This document shows, piece after piece, positions 28,313 to 36,227 of a stretch of 64,000 bases of DNA (positions within the stretch are counted from its first letter, which is position 1; every line of letters begins with the position of its first letter). Below the pieces are notes generated by a model. It did not search any database. It was not told the DNA's origin and saw only the letters and a list, made by a program, of their open reading frames with translations. Source of the stretch: Candidatus Borrarchaeum yapensis (GTDB taxonomy: Archaea; Asgardarchaeota; Sifarchaeia; Borrarchaeales; Borrarchaeaceae). The position numbers were made by a program, and so were the translations under genes. The DNA lies in NCBI GenBank assembly GCA_016840515.1, contig JAEOSF010000005.1, positions 34,948-98,947 on the forward strand, in the 5' to 3' direction.

Positions 28313-29425
28313 TTGTCAAGAAAAAGAAAAAATGAACAAAATGATGTGAAAGGAACGAGTTTACTACCAAAGAAACGATGTTCCCTGGCACTCTCATTAA
28401 GGGAGCCAGATCGTGTTCCAATCGCCAATTATGGCTTAGAATTTGCGGCAATTGATGCAGGATTCAAGATTGGAGAGGTTGCAGTTAGCTCACAGAAAAT
28501 AGTGCAATCTACTATTCAATTTTTAACAAAATATGAGTTTGATCAACAACTAAATCTTAGTATAGACCCGTTTAACATAGAGGCTGAGGGAATGGGCTCC
28601 AAAGTAAAATTTCCTGAAAATTCAATGCCTGTTATTACAGATTATGCAGTAAAAGATTACAAAGATATCAATTCTCTTCAGGTTCCTGATCCCCAAAAAG
28701 CAGCAAGAATGCCTGTAATACTTGGAGCACATGAACTCTTCCTAGAGAATTATGGAGATAAATACAGTGTTGCTGGATTATTTACATCGCCTTTTAGTTT
28801 GGCAATAGCTCTGAGAGGTTATACAAATCTGATAAAAGATATGAAGACAAAACCTGATTATGTTCATAAACTACTTGAAGTAGCAACAGAAACCGTACTC
28901 GAATACGGTAAGGCATTTAAGGATATAGAACTACCCGCTGCTACTATTTTGGAGCAATTTGCTTCACCACCTAATTTATCCACAAAACAATATGATGAAT
29001 TTGTCTTGCCATACGTTTCTCGGGTTATACAAGGCCTAAAGCCAATGAATATTACTTTGGGGGGTGTATGGGGGTATTCCTTTCTTCAGAATAGCTGGAA
29101 GGATTTGTTAAGAAAAATAATTGCAAGTGGATCTGCTAGTACTATGTTTCTCGATCCTGATGGCGAATATATCGATATAAAAGAGTTTAAAATGATTTCG
29201 AAGTTTCACGGGAGAGCTACATTTTCAGGAATATCGGCAAACTTAATCCGAGATGGACCAATAAAACTGTTACGCCAGAGAATTTCAAAGCATTGCAAAA
29301 ATTGCGCACCTGGTGGTGGTTATGCAATATTCGCTTTGTATTTACCCCCAGGAACTCCTCCCGAAAATGTTTCAGCATTTGCAAGTTTTGTTAAGGAATT
29401 TGGTACCTATCCACTTTCAACATGA
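28313..29425 (+). CDS. UroD/MtaA-fold methyltransferase without visible zinc ligands
   Basis: A 370-residue UroD-superfamily methyltransferase expected to deliver a methyl group to the corrinoid protein encoded next. Family features are 'LREPDRVPI' near 30-38, 'FNIEAEGMGSKVKFPE' near 87-102, 'LQVPDPQ' and the 'CAPGGGYAIF' loop near 331-340. The His-x-Cys zinc site of MtaA is not seen: the corresponding strand reads 'NITLGGVWGYS', and the usual APGCG loop is APGGG. A nearby 'HCKNC' (327-331) could be a substitute metal site. The start is TTG at 28313, preceded by AGGTGA; a GTG at 28304 lies within that SD. It follows RACo by 40 bases. Confidence 0.8.
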   Translation: MSRKRKNEQNDVKGTSLLPKKRCSLALSLREPDRVPIANYGLEFAAIDAGFKIGEVAVSSQKIVQSTIQFLTKYEFDQQLNLSIDPFNIEAEGMGSKVKFPENSMPVITDYAVKDYKDINSLQVPDPQKAARMPVILGAHELFLENYGDKYSVAGLFTSPFSLAIALRGYTNLIKDMKTKPDYVHKLLEVATETVLEYGKAFKDIELPAATILEQFASPPNLSTKQYDEFVLPYVSRVIQGLKPMNITLGGVWGYSFLQNSWKDLLRKIIASGSASTMFLDPDGEYIDIKEFKMISKFHGRATFSGISANLIRDGPIKLLRQRISKHCKNCAPGGGYAIFALYLPPGTPPENVSAFASFVKEFGTYPLST

Positions 29426-29477
29426 TGAACTTTCTTATAAAAACTAACAAAAAACCGAAGATATGGAGTATGTATGA

Positions 29478-30137
29478 ATGGTCATAAAAGAAGAACTTCT
29501 AGAAGACCTTCAAAAAATAGTCATTGAAGGAGATTACGAGATCGTGCATGAAGCATGCCAAAAAGCACTTGATGCAGGATTTTCTGCTTCTGAGATTCTA
29601 AATACAGGATTGATCGAGGGAATCAGAATTGTTGGCAAGAAGTATGAAGGTAAGGAACTCTTCTTACCTGATCTTATTCTCTCTGGAGAGACGATGAAGG
29701 AAGGATTGAAGCTTCTGGAGCCACTTATTGAAATTGATGAATCATCTTACGCACCTAACATTATCCTTGGTACAGTAAAGGATGATATTCACGATTTAGG
29801 GAAGCTCATACTGAATATAGTATTCAAAGCTGCTGGATTTAGCGTTATTGACCTTGGTGTCGATGTACCGACGGCCACATTTATTCAAAGGGCGAAAGAA
29901 ACGAATGCTGAGGTTATCGGCGCATCTTGTTTTATGGCTAGTACACTCAAATATCTTAATGAAATTTCACAGTCGCTGGTTGAAAATGGCATTAGAGACG
30001 ATGTTATTTTTCTAATAGGTGGTCCTCCGGTTTCAAAAAAAATTGTAGAAACTATTGGGGCTGATGGTTATGCAAGAGACGCTTTTGAGGCCGTTAAACT
30101 AGTAGAGCAACTATTGCATAGCAAACAGGCATCTTAG
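29478..30137 (+). CDS. corrinoid-binding methyl carrier protein, second copy
   Basis: A 219-residue corrinoid protein with a helical cap ('EASEIL'-type helices, 'YEGKELFLPDLILSGETM') and a B12 domain. The cobalt-ligating His is H105 in 'DDIHDLGK', followed by 'VIGASCFMAST' and 'FLIGGPPVSKK'. It resembles the corrinoid part of the fused regulator at 14665 more than the 23380 protein in the 'ELPDVILAGES' and 'GIRDDVIFLIGG' stretches. It ends the mtrH-RACo-UroD operon and is probably the methyl carrier of that set. A short gap with no SD of note precedes the ATG at 29478. Confidence 0.92.
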   Translation: MVIKEELLEDLQKIVIEGDYEIVHEACQKALDAGFSASEILNTGLIEGIRIVGKKYEGKELFLPDLILSGETMKEGLKLLEPLIEIDESSYAPNIILGTVKDDIHDLGKLILNIVFKAAGFSVIDLGVDVPTATFIQRAKETNAEVIGASCFMASTLKYLNEISQSLVENGIRDDVIFLIGGPPVSKKIVETIGADGYARDAFEAVKLVEQLLHSKQAS

Positions 30138-30203
30138 CAACTATTTTAATTTAAAGAGTTTAAATCTGGATTTTTCTTTTATTGCGAGCGCGAACAATCG
30201 AAA

Positions 30204-30215
30204 ACTATATATATT
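30204..30215 (+). promoter_or_regulatory. candidate TATA box for RNA element 2
   Basis: ACTATATATATT is TATA-like and lies about 25-30 bases before the GTAGACATCTTTC arm (30241-30253) of the element's closing stem. Confidence 0.45.
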
Positions 30216-30325
30216 CCTAGGCTAGGATAACCTAGCCTAGGTAGACATCTTTCCTAATATTCTGATTATATATTCTATCTCTCCTTAATCTCCTTTTGAT
30301 CCAGAAAGGTGCCTACCTCATTAAC
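30216..30325 (+). ncRNA. structured RNA element, copy 2 (candidate antisense small RNA)
   Basis: It begins with a perfect 11-base hairpin, CCTAGGCTAGG (30216-30226), loop ATAA, CCTAGCCTAGG (30231-30241). The closing stem pairs GGTAGACATCTTTC (30240-30253) with GAAAGGTGCCTACC (30304-30317), with one mismatch and one wobble. Inside are CCTAATATTC, the core TCTATCTCTCCTT (30274-30286) and TTTTGATCC (30294-30302), and CATTAAC follows the stem. The order is the same as in copies 1 and 3. It lies between a corrinoid gene and the ECF transporter operon. It could be that operon's leader (about 90 bases before 30416), but its copy 1 relative looks free-standing. Confidence 0.55.
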
Positions 30326-30415
30326 TTACGTAAAGTGCCATTATGGGCTAAATATGAATAATTCTCATAAATACAGAGATAAAGAACCATTTTAAAGGGA
30401 GATTGGCGATCCTAA

Positions 30416-31927
30416 ATGAAACCGCTTATTCATGTCGAGAACTTTTCTTACTGGTATTCCGACACAGAGAAACCTGCATTAAAAGAACTTAATCTGAAGA
30501 TCAATAAAGGTGAGCGTTTACTAATTGTTGGACCCAGCGGATGCGGTAAGTCAACATTAATATTATGTATAAGCGGATTAATCCCGCACTCGTATTCGGA
30601 AGGGAAAATAAAAGGCAATATCACTGTTGGAAGTGAAAATCTCCATAGAACACCTCCTTATCACTTAAAAAACAAAGTTGGCGTTGTACTTCAAAATCCG
30701 TCGGCGCAACTATTTTCTCTAAAGATTAAAGATGAAGTAGCGTTCGGTCCGCAGAATTTAGGATTGCCTCCTGAGGAAATACAAGAAAGAGTTTATTTTG
30801 CACTTGAAGCAGTAGGAATGGAGAAATTTGCCGAAAACCCATTGACAGAACTATCAATGGGACAGCAACAGAGAGTCTGTATTGCGTCTATGCTTGCTTT
30901 TCGTCCAGCTATAATGGTTTTTGATGAGCCCACCTCAAATATTGACCTTAAAACAGGTAGAAAAATACTAGCATTAATCGATCAAATCAGTGAAAATCAA
31001 AATATCACTGTTATAATTGCAGAGCATAGGACAAAAGAAGTTAGTAAAATTACCGATCGGGTTATTGTTCTAAATCGTGGAGAAATTGTTGCAGATGATC
31101 CTCAAATATTAACAGACACAAAATTTTGTAATACTTATGGAATACAACCTTTGAATACGACTATATACCCCTTACTCCAATCCAATATTACTAATGGATC
31201 CAAAATCTTGCAAGTAGAAAATCTTACATTCTCCTATAATAATCACTCCGTTTTAACTGACCTTTCATTTTCAATTTTTGAGAGAGAATCCCTAGGAATA
31301 ATGGGTGACAATGGATCTGGAAAAACAACTCTTGCACTTATTTTAGCAGGCGTTCTTAAGCCAAAACAAGGCTCTATAATGATTGATGGAAAGCCTATAG
31401 GGAACTATAAACGTAAACAAGCAATAAGGAAAATCGGTGTGCTCTTTCAAAACCCAGACGATAATATTCTGACGACCAAGGTTTCAAATGAAATTCTATA
31501 CGCACCTTGGATTCAAAGATTGAGTGAGGATGAGAAGAAAAAGCTTTTAAACGAAAATCTCGCTTTAATGAATCTTAAGGGTTATGATAACAAAGGTACT
31601 TTCAAAATAAGTTATGGGGAAAGAGAAAGGGTTGCAATTGCTTCATTATTAGTATCGCAACCGGATATTTTGATTTTCGATGAGCCTACAACTGGACAAG
31701 ACTATAAGCACAAACAAGATTTCATCAGATTGGCTCAAAAATTGAATGAAACACACACATTGATTACAATCTCACATGATTTAGAATTTCTTAGCGCAAT
31801 ATCAAATAGGGTTCTCTTATTAGAAAGCGGGAAAATAATGGTTACTCACATTAACAAAAACATGGCACAAAAACATTCTAGGCAAATTCCGACTGAAAGT
31901 GTGCAACTTCCCACAGTAGAAAATTGA
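30416..31927 (+). CDS. ECF-type transporter ATPase, two ABC domains fused
   Basis: The energising ATPase of an energy-coupling-factor vitamin or metal importer. Two complete ABC domains sit in one 503-residue chain. Domain 1 has Walker A 'GPSGCGKST' at 39-47, signature 'LSMGQQQR' and Walker B 'IMVFDEPTS'. Domain 2 has 'GDNGSGKTT', a degenerate signature 'ISYGERERV' and 'ILIFDEPTT'. The next two genes encode the transmembrane T and substrate-binding S components, and the operon continues into corrinoid salvage genes. Corrinoid import is therefore the most economical guess; cobalt is an alternative. The fused arrangement replaces the usual separate A and A' subunits. Confidence 0.92.
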   Translation: MKPLIHVENFSYWYSDTEKPALKELNLKINKGERLLIVGPSGCGKSTLILCISGLIPHSYSEGKIKGNITVGSENLHRTPPYHLKNKVGVVLQNPSAQLFSLKIKDEVAFGPQNLGLPPEEIQERVYFALEAVGMEKFAENPLTELSMGQQQRVCIASMLAFRPAIMVFDEPTSNIDLKTGRKILALIDQISENQNITVIIAEHRTKEVSKITDRVIVLNRGEIVADDPQILTDTKFCNTYGIQPLNTTIYPLLQSNITNGSKILQVENLTFSYNNHSVLTDLSFSIFERESLGIMGDNGSGKTTLALILAGVLKPKQGSIMIDGKPIGNYKRKQAIRKIGVLFQNPDDNILTTKVSNEILYAPWIQRLSEDEKKKLLNENLALMNLKGYDNKGTFKISYGERERVAIASLLVSQPDILIFDEPTTGQDYKHKQDFIRLAQKLNETHTLITISHDLEFLSAISNRVLLLESGKIMVTHINKNMAQKHSRQIPTESVQLPTVEN

Positions 31928-31941
31928 GAAGGGCGAGATAA

Positions 31942-32772
31942 GTGCAGAATAGTTTAAATTTTAGTTCATCAAGCTTGGATCCAAGAGTTAAGTTGATAGC
32001 TTCGATGTCCTTCTTAATGCTAATAAGTACAATTCACGATGCGCTTATTCTATTTATTTCATTTATCGCCGTCCTTTGCGCTTGGCTATTAGCAAAGTTA
32101 CCTATTAAGACCGTTAGTTACTTTTTAAAAAGTATCGCGTTACTTTTTGCTTTTATGTTCCTTTCTTCAACAGTATTTTCAAGAATTGCTCCTAAAGAAC
32201 GCTTAACGTTCATAGAAGTAATTCCCGCAGTGATTCCAATAATAGGTGGTTCTGGAATCTACGCTGAGATTCTTCTTGCTTCAATTACATTTTCATTCAG
32301 AACATTATCATTAGTTTCAATGGCCCTATTGGTTTCTCTTACCACAGAACCCAGTAGAATGGTTAGTGCACTTAGAAAACTTCGTTGTCCTTATGAGCTA
32401 ACAATCATGGTGATTATTACGATTCGTTTTATTCCATTAGCAATTGAACAATGGAAAAAGTTAGCAGCAGTTGCAAATGTTCGAGGAATAGCGACAAGTG
32501 GCATAATAGGACGCATTAAATCAATAAAACGATTGTTTACACCTTTAATTATACATTCGATACGTCGAAGTATGCAATTGGCGTATTCTCTAGATGCAAG
32601 AGGTTTCCGAGCAACAAAAAATCCAACAACAATGGAGAACCTTCAATTAGGAAGTAGAGATTATCTCATGTTGGTTTTTTCTGTCCTTCTGGTTGCTTTA
32701 TCTATAATAGTCTTGCTTGAAGTCTTTTCTATTCAGAATATTAGCGTAGAGTTACTGAAATTAGTAGTATGA
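31942..32772 (+). CDS. ECF transporter transmembrane (T) component
   Basis: A 276-residue integral membrane protein with about five to six hydrophobic spans. It has the coupling motif region of EcfT proteins, 'RGIATSG' and 'YSLDARGFRATK', where the 'ARG' helices touch the ATPase. It starts at a GTG (31942) after GGGCGAG, 14 bases after the ATPase stop, and is followed 19 bases later by the S component. It is structural in function and does not define the substrate. Confidence 0.9.
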   Translation: MQNSLNFSSSSLDPRVKLIASMSFLMLISTIHDALILFISFIAVLCAWLLAKLPIKTVSYFLKSIALLFAFMFLSSTVFSRIAPKERLTFIEVIPAVIPIIGGSGIYAEILLASITFSFRTLSLVSMALLVSLTTEPSRMVSALRKLRCPYELTIMVIITIRFIPLAIEQWKKLAAVANVRGIATSGIIGRIKSIKRLFTPLIIHSIRRSMQLAYSLDARGFRATKNPTTMENLQLGSRDYLMLVFSVLLVALSIIVLLEVFSIQNISVELLKLVV

Positions 32773-32791
32773 AAATTAAGGAGGTGAAATA

Positions 32792-33394
32792 GTGACAATG
32801 GAAACTGAGCAAGAAAAAGGATTTTTCAAACGGTTTGCTACATTTGATTTAGTTGTCATTGCAATTTTTGTTGGCGTCTGGTATGGTGTGCAACAAATAT
32901 GGTTTATTGGGCTAGCAGCTATACCGGCCCCGCTTAGCTGGGTTGTATCTGTTATAGTTTATGAACTTTTAGCAATGACTCTTGTACTGCTCGCAGCTAC
33001 AATAATAAGAAAGGGAGGAACAGTTTTTCTTATCTTCTTTCTCCATGGGCTTCTTGAAGTAGTTTTATTCCCAAATATTTTTTCAGTAATCGGTCTAGCA
33101 TCTGATATTTTACCTGGAGCATTAATAGAGGCTTTCTTCTATATCACTGGTGGATATCCTAATAATTCTCTAAAAGCAGGCATCGGTGCGTGCTTAAGAG
33201 CAGTTGTGTTCTATCCATTCCAGCTGGGTTTGCTAACAATTACGTATCCTGAGTATGTTGCGTTTGTAGAATTCTTCTTTGGTGTACCCTACGGCGTGTT
33301 TATTGTTTTAAACGTGATTGTTGGTGTAATTTTTGGATTTGTTGCAGGTATAATTGGATATAGGATCGGACTTAAAGTGAAAGAGGCAATATGA
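32792..33394 (+). CDS. ECF transporter substrate-binding (S) component, predicted corrinoid-specific
   Basis: A 200-residue protein with about six hydrophobic segments, the size and topology of an S component that captures the vitamin in the membrane. I cannot place it in BtuM, CbrT, CbiM, ThiT or YkoE from motifs; 'FFLHGLLEVVLFPN' and 'GFVAGIIGYRIG' look like the ends of membrane helices. The substrate is inferred only from context: the next genes salvage corrinoids and no other vitamin pathway is present. A very strong SD (AAGGAGGTGA) precedes the GTG at 32792 and the ATG at 32798. Confidence 0.75.
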   Translation: MTMETEQEKGFFKRFATFDLVVIAIFVGVWYGVQQIWFIGLAAIPAPLSWVVSVIVYELLAMTLVLLAATIIRKGGTVFLIFFLHGLLEVVLFPNIFSVIGLASDILPGALIEAFFYITGGYPNNSLKAGIGACLRAVVFYPFQLGLLTITYPEYVAFVEFFFGVPYGVFIVLNVIVGVIFGFVAGIIGYRIGLKVKEAI

Positions 33395-33442
33395 TGATAT
33401 TATTGCCCTTTCTTTTTATTAATATTCATCAAGGGTGAAATA

Positions 33443-34552
33443 ATGCGTCCGCGTAAACCTCTAATAGGATTGAAGGCAAGCACTCATGGTGGCAAGTTTT
33501 GGCACTATAAGAAAAACCCCAATGCACAAGCAATAGAAATAATAGATTTCAGTGCTAGTATAAACCCTATTGGACCCCCAGAATCCGTTATAGAAGTGAT
33601 AAGACAAAATTTGCATAATCTGTCACATTATCCGGATTCTCATTCAATAGAACTTAAAAAGGAACTTGCCAAGATTTACAATCTACATGAGGAAAATCTG
33701 ATAGTTGGGAATGGCTCGAATGAACTGATAAGATTATTTGCAGAGACATTTTTTGAAGAGGGCGACGAAGTAATTATTCCCATTCCGACTTTTGACGAAT
33801 ATACGGTTGCGACAGAATTCATGGGCGCACTTCCTATATTTGTAGAATTGAAATCTCCTGATTTTATTGTTAATTCAAGTGATATAATTGCAAAAATAAC
33901 CGATAAAACCAAAGCTATTTTTCTATGCAATCCAAACAATCCTACTTCAAAATTGATGCCGCCAGATGAACTTCAAAGCATTGTCGAAAACGCTAATGAA
34001 AAACAGGTTCTCGTTTTTCTCGATGAAGTTTTCATAGACAGCACAGAAAAAGGTGTAAGTTATGCCATCAGAGTTACACAACATACAAATGTCTTTGTAA
34101 TTCACTCGCTCACCAAAATATTTGCTATACCAGGACTTAGAGTCGGGTATGGAATAGGATCTAAGGAATTAATCTCATATATGAGCCGCGCCAAACTTGA
34201 ATGGAACGTAAACTATTTAGCACAAGTAGCAGCAATTGCGGCTTTAAAGGATATATCTTATCTAGAAAAATCTAAGGAACTCTTCTATAAACAAAAAAGA
34301 TTTCTTATGGAGAACTTAGCAAAAATAAGAGGGCTTAAGACGGAATTACCAGATGCAAATTATTTTTTTGTTGATGTTAGTGGAACTGGTTTAACAGGAA
34401 CTCGTCTTGAACAGGAACTAAGGGAACTCGGCATTTTAGTAAGAAATTGCTCGTCATTTAAGTCCCTGGGTGATAATCATATTCGAATTGGAATAAGAAC
34501 TGAAAAAGAGAATAAACGCCTCTTAGGTGCGCTTAATCAAATTATTCAATAG
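33443..34552 (+). CDS. CobD-like L-threonine-O-3-phosphate decarboxylase (HisC-fold aminotransferase)
   Basis: A PLP enzyme of the class I/II aminotransferase fold, 369 residues. By context it would make (R)-1-amino-2-propanol O-2-phosphate, the linker of cobalamin, which CbiB joins to cobyric acid. Landmarks: N-terminal 'DFSASINPIGPP' (typical of CobD/CobC), 'VGNGSNELIRL', 'LCNPNNPTSK', 'FLDEVFID' and the Schiff-base lysine in 'HSLTKIFAIPGLRVGY'. Closely related HisC proteins share most of these, so histidinol-phosphate aminotransferase is the alternative. The location between an ECF importer and CobT makes CobD more likely. SD GGGTGA precedes ATG 33443. Confidence 0.82.
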   Translation: MRPRKPLIGLKASTHGGKFWHYKKNPNAQAIEIIDFSASINPIGPPESVIEVIRQNLHNLSHYPDSHSIELKKELAKIYNLHEENLIVGNGSNELIRLFAETFFEEGDEVIIPIPTFDEYTVATEFMGALPIFVELKSPDFIVNSSDIIAKITDKTKAIFLCNPNNPTSKLMPPDELQSIVENANEKQVLVFLDEVFIDSTEKGVSYAIRVTQHTNVFVIHSLTKIFAIPGLRVGYGIGSKELISYMSRAKLEWNVNYLAQVAAIAALKDISYLEKSKELFYKQKRFLMENLAKIRGLKTELPDANYFFVDVSGTGLTGTRLEQELRELGILVRNCSSFKSLGDNHIRIGIRTEKENKRLLGALNQIIQ

Positions 34553-34583
34553 AGTAAATTCATAATAAAGAAGGTGAAATCTG

Positions 34584-35240
34584 TTGAGAGTTTTTGTTTC
34601 TTGGAGCGGTGGTAAAGAAAGTAGCTTGGCGTTATTTAGAGCTCTGAAAACCGGTTTACATGTTGAATTCCTATTTAACATGCTTGACGAAGACGGTTTA
34701 CGGTCTAGAGGTCATGGTTTAAGAAAAGAAATTATTGATGCACAAGCTAAAGCAATTGGAATTCCAATAGTTTATGGGAGGGCTTCTTGGGAAGATTATG
34801 AACGAGAATTTAAGAGAAGAATTAAGGAACTGAGGAATAGAGGCATCGAAAGCGGAGTATTTGGAGACATAGATTTTCAGGAAAACAGAGATTGGGTCGA
34901 GAAGGTTTGTGAAGAAGCTGAACTCGATGTTTTTGAACCGTTATGGAAGCAAAAATACGAAAATCTACTAATGGAATTCATAAATAATGGTTTTGAAGCC
35001 AAAATTATCAGCGTTAAATCTGATCTTATACATGACGACTGGATAGGACATCCCCTTAACTGGGAATTTATAGATTACCTCAGAAGCCGAGAAATCGATT
35101 TGTGTGGCGAAAATGGTGAATATCACACCCTTGTAACTAATGGTCCATTCTTCCAGCGGCGTATAGAAATAGTAGCGAGTAAAAAAGTTGTGAAAGACGA
35201 CCGATTGCTTCTTGAGATAGAGGATTTTAACTTAATCTAG
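34584..35240 (+). CDS. DUF71/COG2102 PP-loop ATP pyrophosphatase, B12-salvage type
   Basis: A 218-residue PP-loop ATPase of the family that includes diphthine-ammonia ligase (Dph6). The adenylation loop is 'SWSGGKESSLA' at the N-terminus, and 'DLCGENGEYHTLV' near the end is the family hallmark. Comparative genomics of DUF71 has predicted a subgroup acting in B12 salvage, and its position inside this corrinoid cluster fits that subgroup; the reaction is unproven. A paralogue lies at 45899-46537, away from the cluster, and one of the two may serve diphthamide synthesis. The start is TTG at 34584 after AAGGTGA. Confidence 0.85.
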   Translation: MRVFVSWSGGKESSLALFRALKTGLHVEFLFNMLDEDGLRSRGHGLRKEIIDAQAKAIGIPIVYGRASWEDYEREFKRRIKELRNRGIESGVFGDIDFQENRDWVEKVCEEAELDVFEPLWKQKYENLLMEFINNGFEAKIISVKSDLIHDDWIGHPLNWEFIDYLRSREIDLCGENGEYHTLVTNGPFFQRRIEIVASKKVVKDDRLLLEIEDFNLI

Positions 35241-35257
35241 TAGGGGGTAAAAAACAC

Positions 35258-36205
35258 TTGCAAGAACAAAGTATAAAGAAGTATACAGACGAAATTTTAA
35301 GAGTTTTTAATGAAGTCATTCAAGATTATTATGCCGATGCTTTCCTGCTTTCAGGTGGTCTTGATACTTCAATTGTAGCAGCTTTAGTTAGCCGATATTT
35401 TAAGCCGATTACTCTTTCAGTTGGTTTTTCTGATAGCGACGCACCTGATCTCTATTATGCAAAAATAGTTGCTGACCGGTTTTCATTTCAAAACTTTGTT
35501 AAACTTTTTACCCTTGAGGAAGCTGCTAAGGCTGCAGAATATGTAATTAAAACGCTTAGAACATTCGATCCAATGGAAATTAGAAATGACATAACAATCT
35601 ATATCGGTTTGAAATATCTAAAAGAGCTTGGTGTTAAATCAGTCCTCACCGGTGATGGAGGCGATGAACTCTTCGCAGGCTATTCTTTCATGTTTGAACT
35701 AGAACCCCGCGATGTAGATAAATGGATAACTGAGGGTGTAGAACGTTGGTCTTTTTCTGCTAAGCCTATAAGTGAAAGTTTAGGATTAAGGGTATTCCAG
35801 CCTATTCTTGACGAAAGAATAATCGATTTAGCACTTAAGATTCCTGCTGAACTCAAAATAGCAGAACGTAACGGAGTAACTCATGGAAAATACATACTAA
35901 GAAAAGCGTTTGAAGAGATTTTATCTCCAGATGTTGTATGGAGGCCCAAGTATCCGATAGAAGCAGGAAGCGGAAGCACAAATCTAAGTACAATATTTCG
36001 TATTGAAACGGAAGAATTCAATGATTTGTCCAAGATTGTTCCTTTAGATAGTCAAGAACAAGCTTATTATTTCAAGATATATCGTGAGATGGTTGGCGAG
36101 ATACCTCCTCCCATTGATAACGAGAAAATGTGCCCAAGATGTGGCGGAGGGGTTCCAATAAATAAGAATTACTGTAAAATATGTGGTGTCTATCCTGTAG
36201 GATAA
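35258..36205 (+). CDS. asparagine-synthetase-like AMP-forming ligase with C-terminal zinc ribbon
   Basis: A 315-residue protein with the synthetase half of AsnB: the PP-loop 'LSGGLDTSIVA' near 31-41 and 'TGDGGDELFAGYS' near 129-141. The N-terminal glutaminase domain is absent, so ammonia must come from elsewhere or another amine is used. The C-terminus ends in a zinc ribbon with 'CPRCGG' and 'CKICGV'. It lies between two corrinoid genes, 17 bases after the DUF71 gene, which is another ATP-pyrophosphatase ligase. An amidation or adenylation step in corrinoid or lower-ligand handling is an attractive guess, without direct support. SD AGGGGGT precedes TTG 35258. Confidence 0.78.
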   Translation: MQEQSIKKYTDEILRVFNEVIQDYYADAFLLSGGLDTSIVAALVSRYFKPITLSVGFSDSDAPDLYYAKIVADRFSFQNFVKLFTLEEAAKAAEYVIKTLRTFDPMEIRNDITIYIGLKYLKELGVKSVLTGDGGDELFAGYSFMFELEPRDVDKWITEGVERWSFSAKPISESLGLRVFQPILDERIIDLALKIPAELKIAERNGVTHGKYILRKAFEEILSPDVVWRPKYPIEAGSGSTNLSTIFRIETEEFNDLSKIVPLDSQEQAYYFKIYREMVGEIPPPIDNEKMCPRCGGGVPINKNYCKICGVYPVG

Positions 36206-36227
36206 AAAAACTTAATGGGGGTTTAAA

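Noticed and set aside
33443-34552. Histidinol-phosphate aminotransferase
   Set aside because: HisC is similar, but no histidine biosynthesis gene is near, while the B12 context and the 'DFSASINPIGPP' opening favour CobD.
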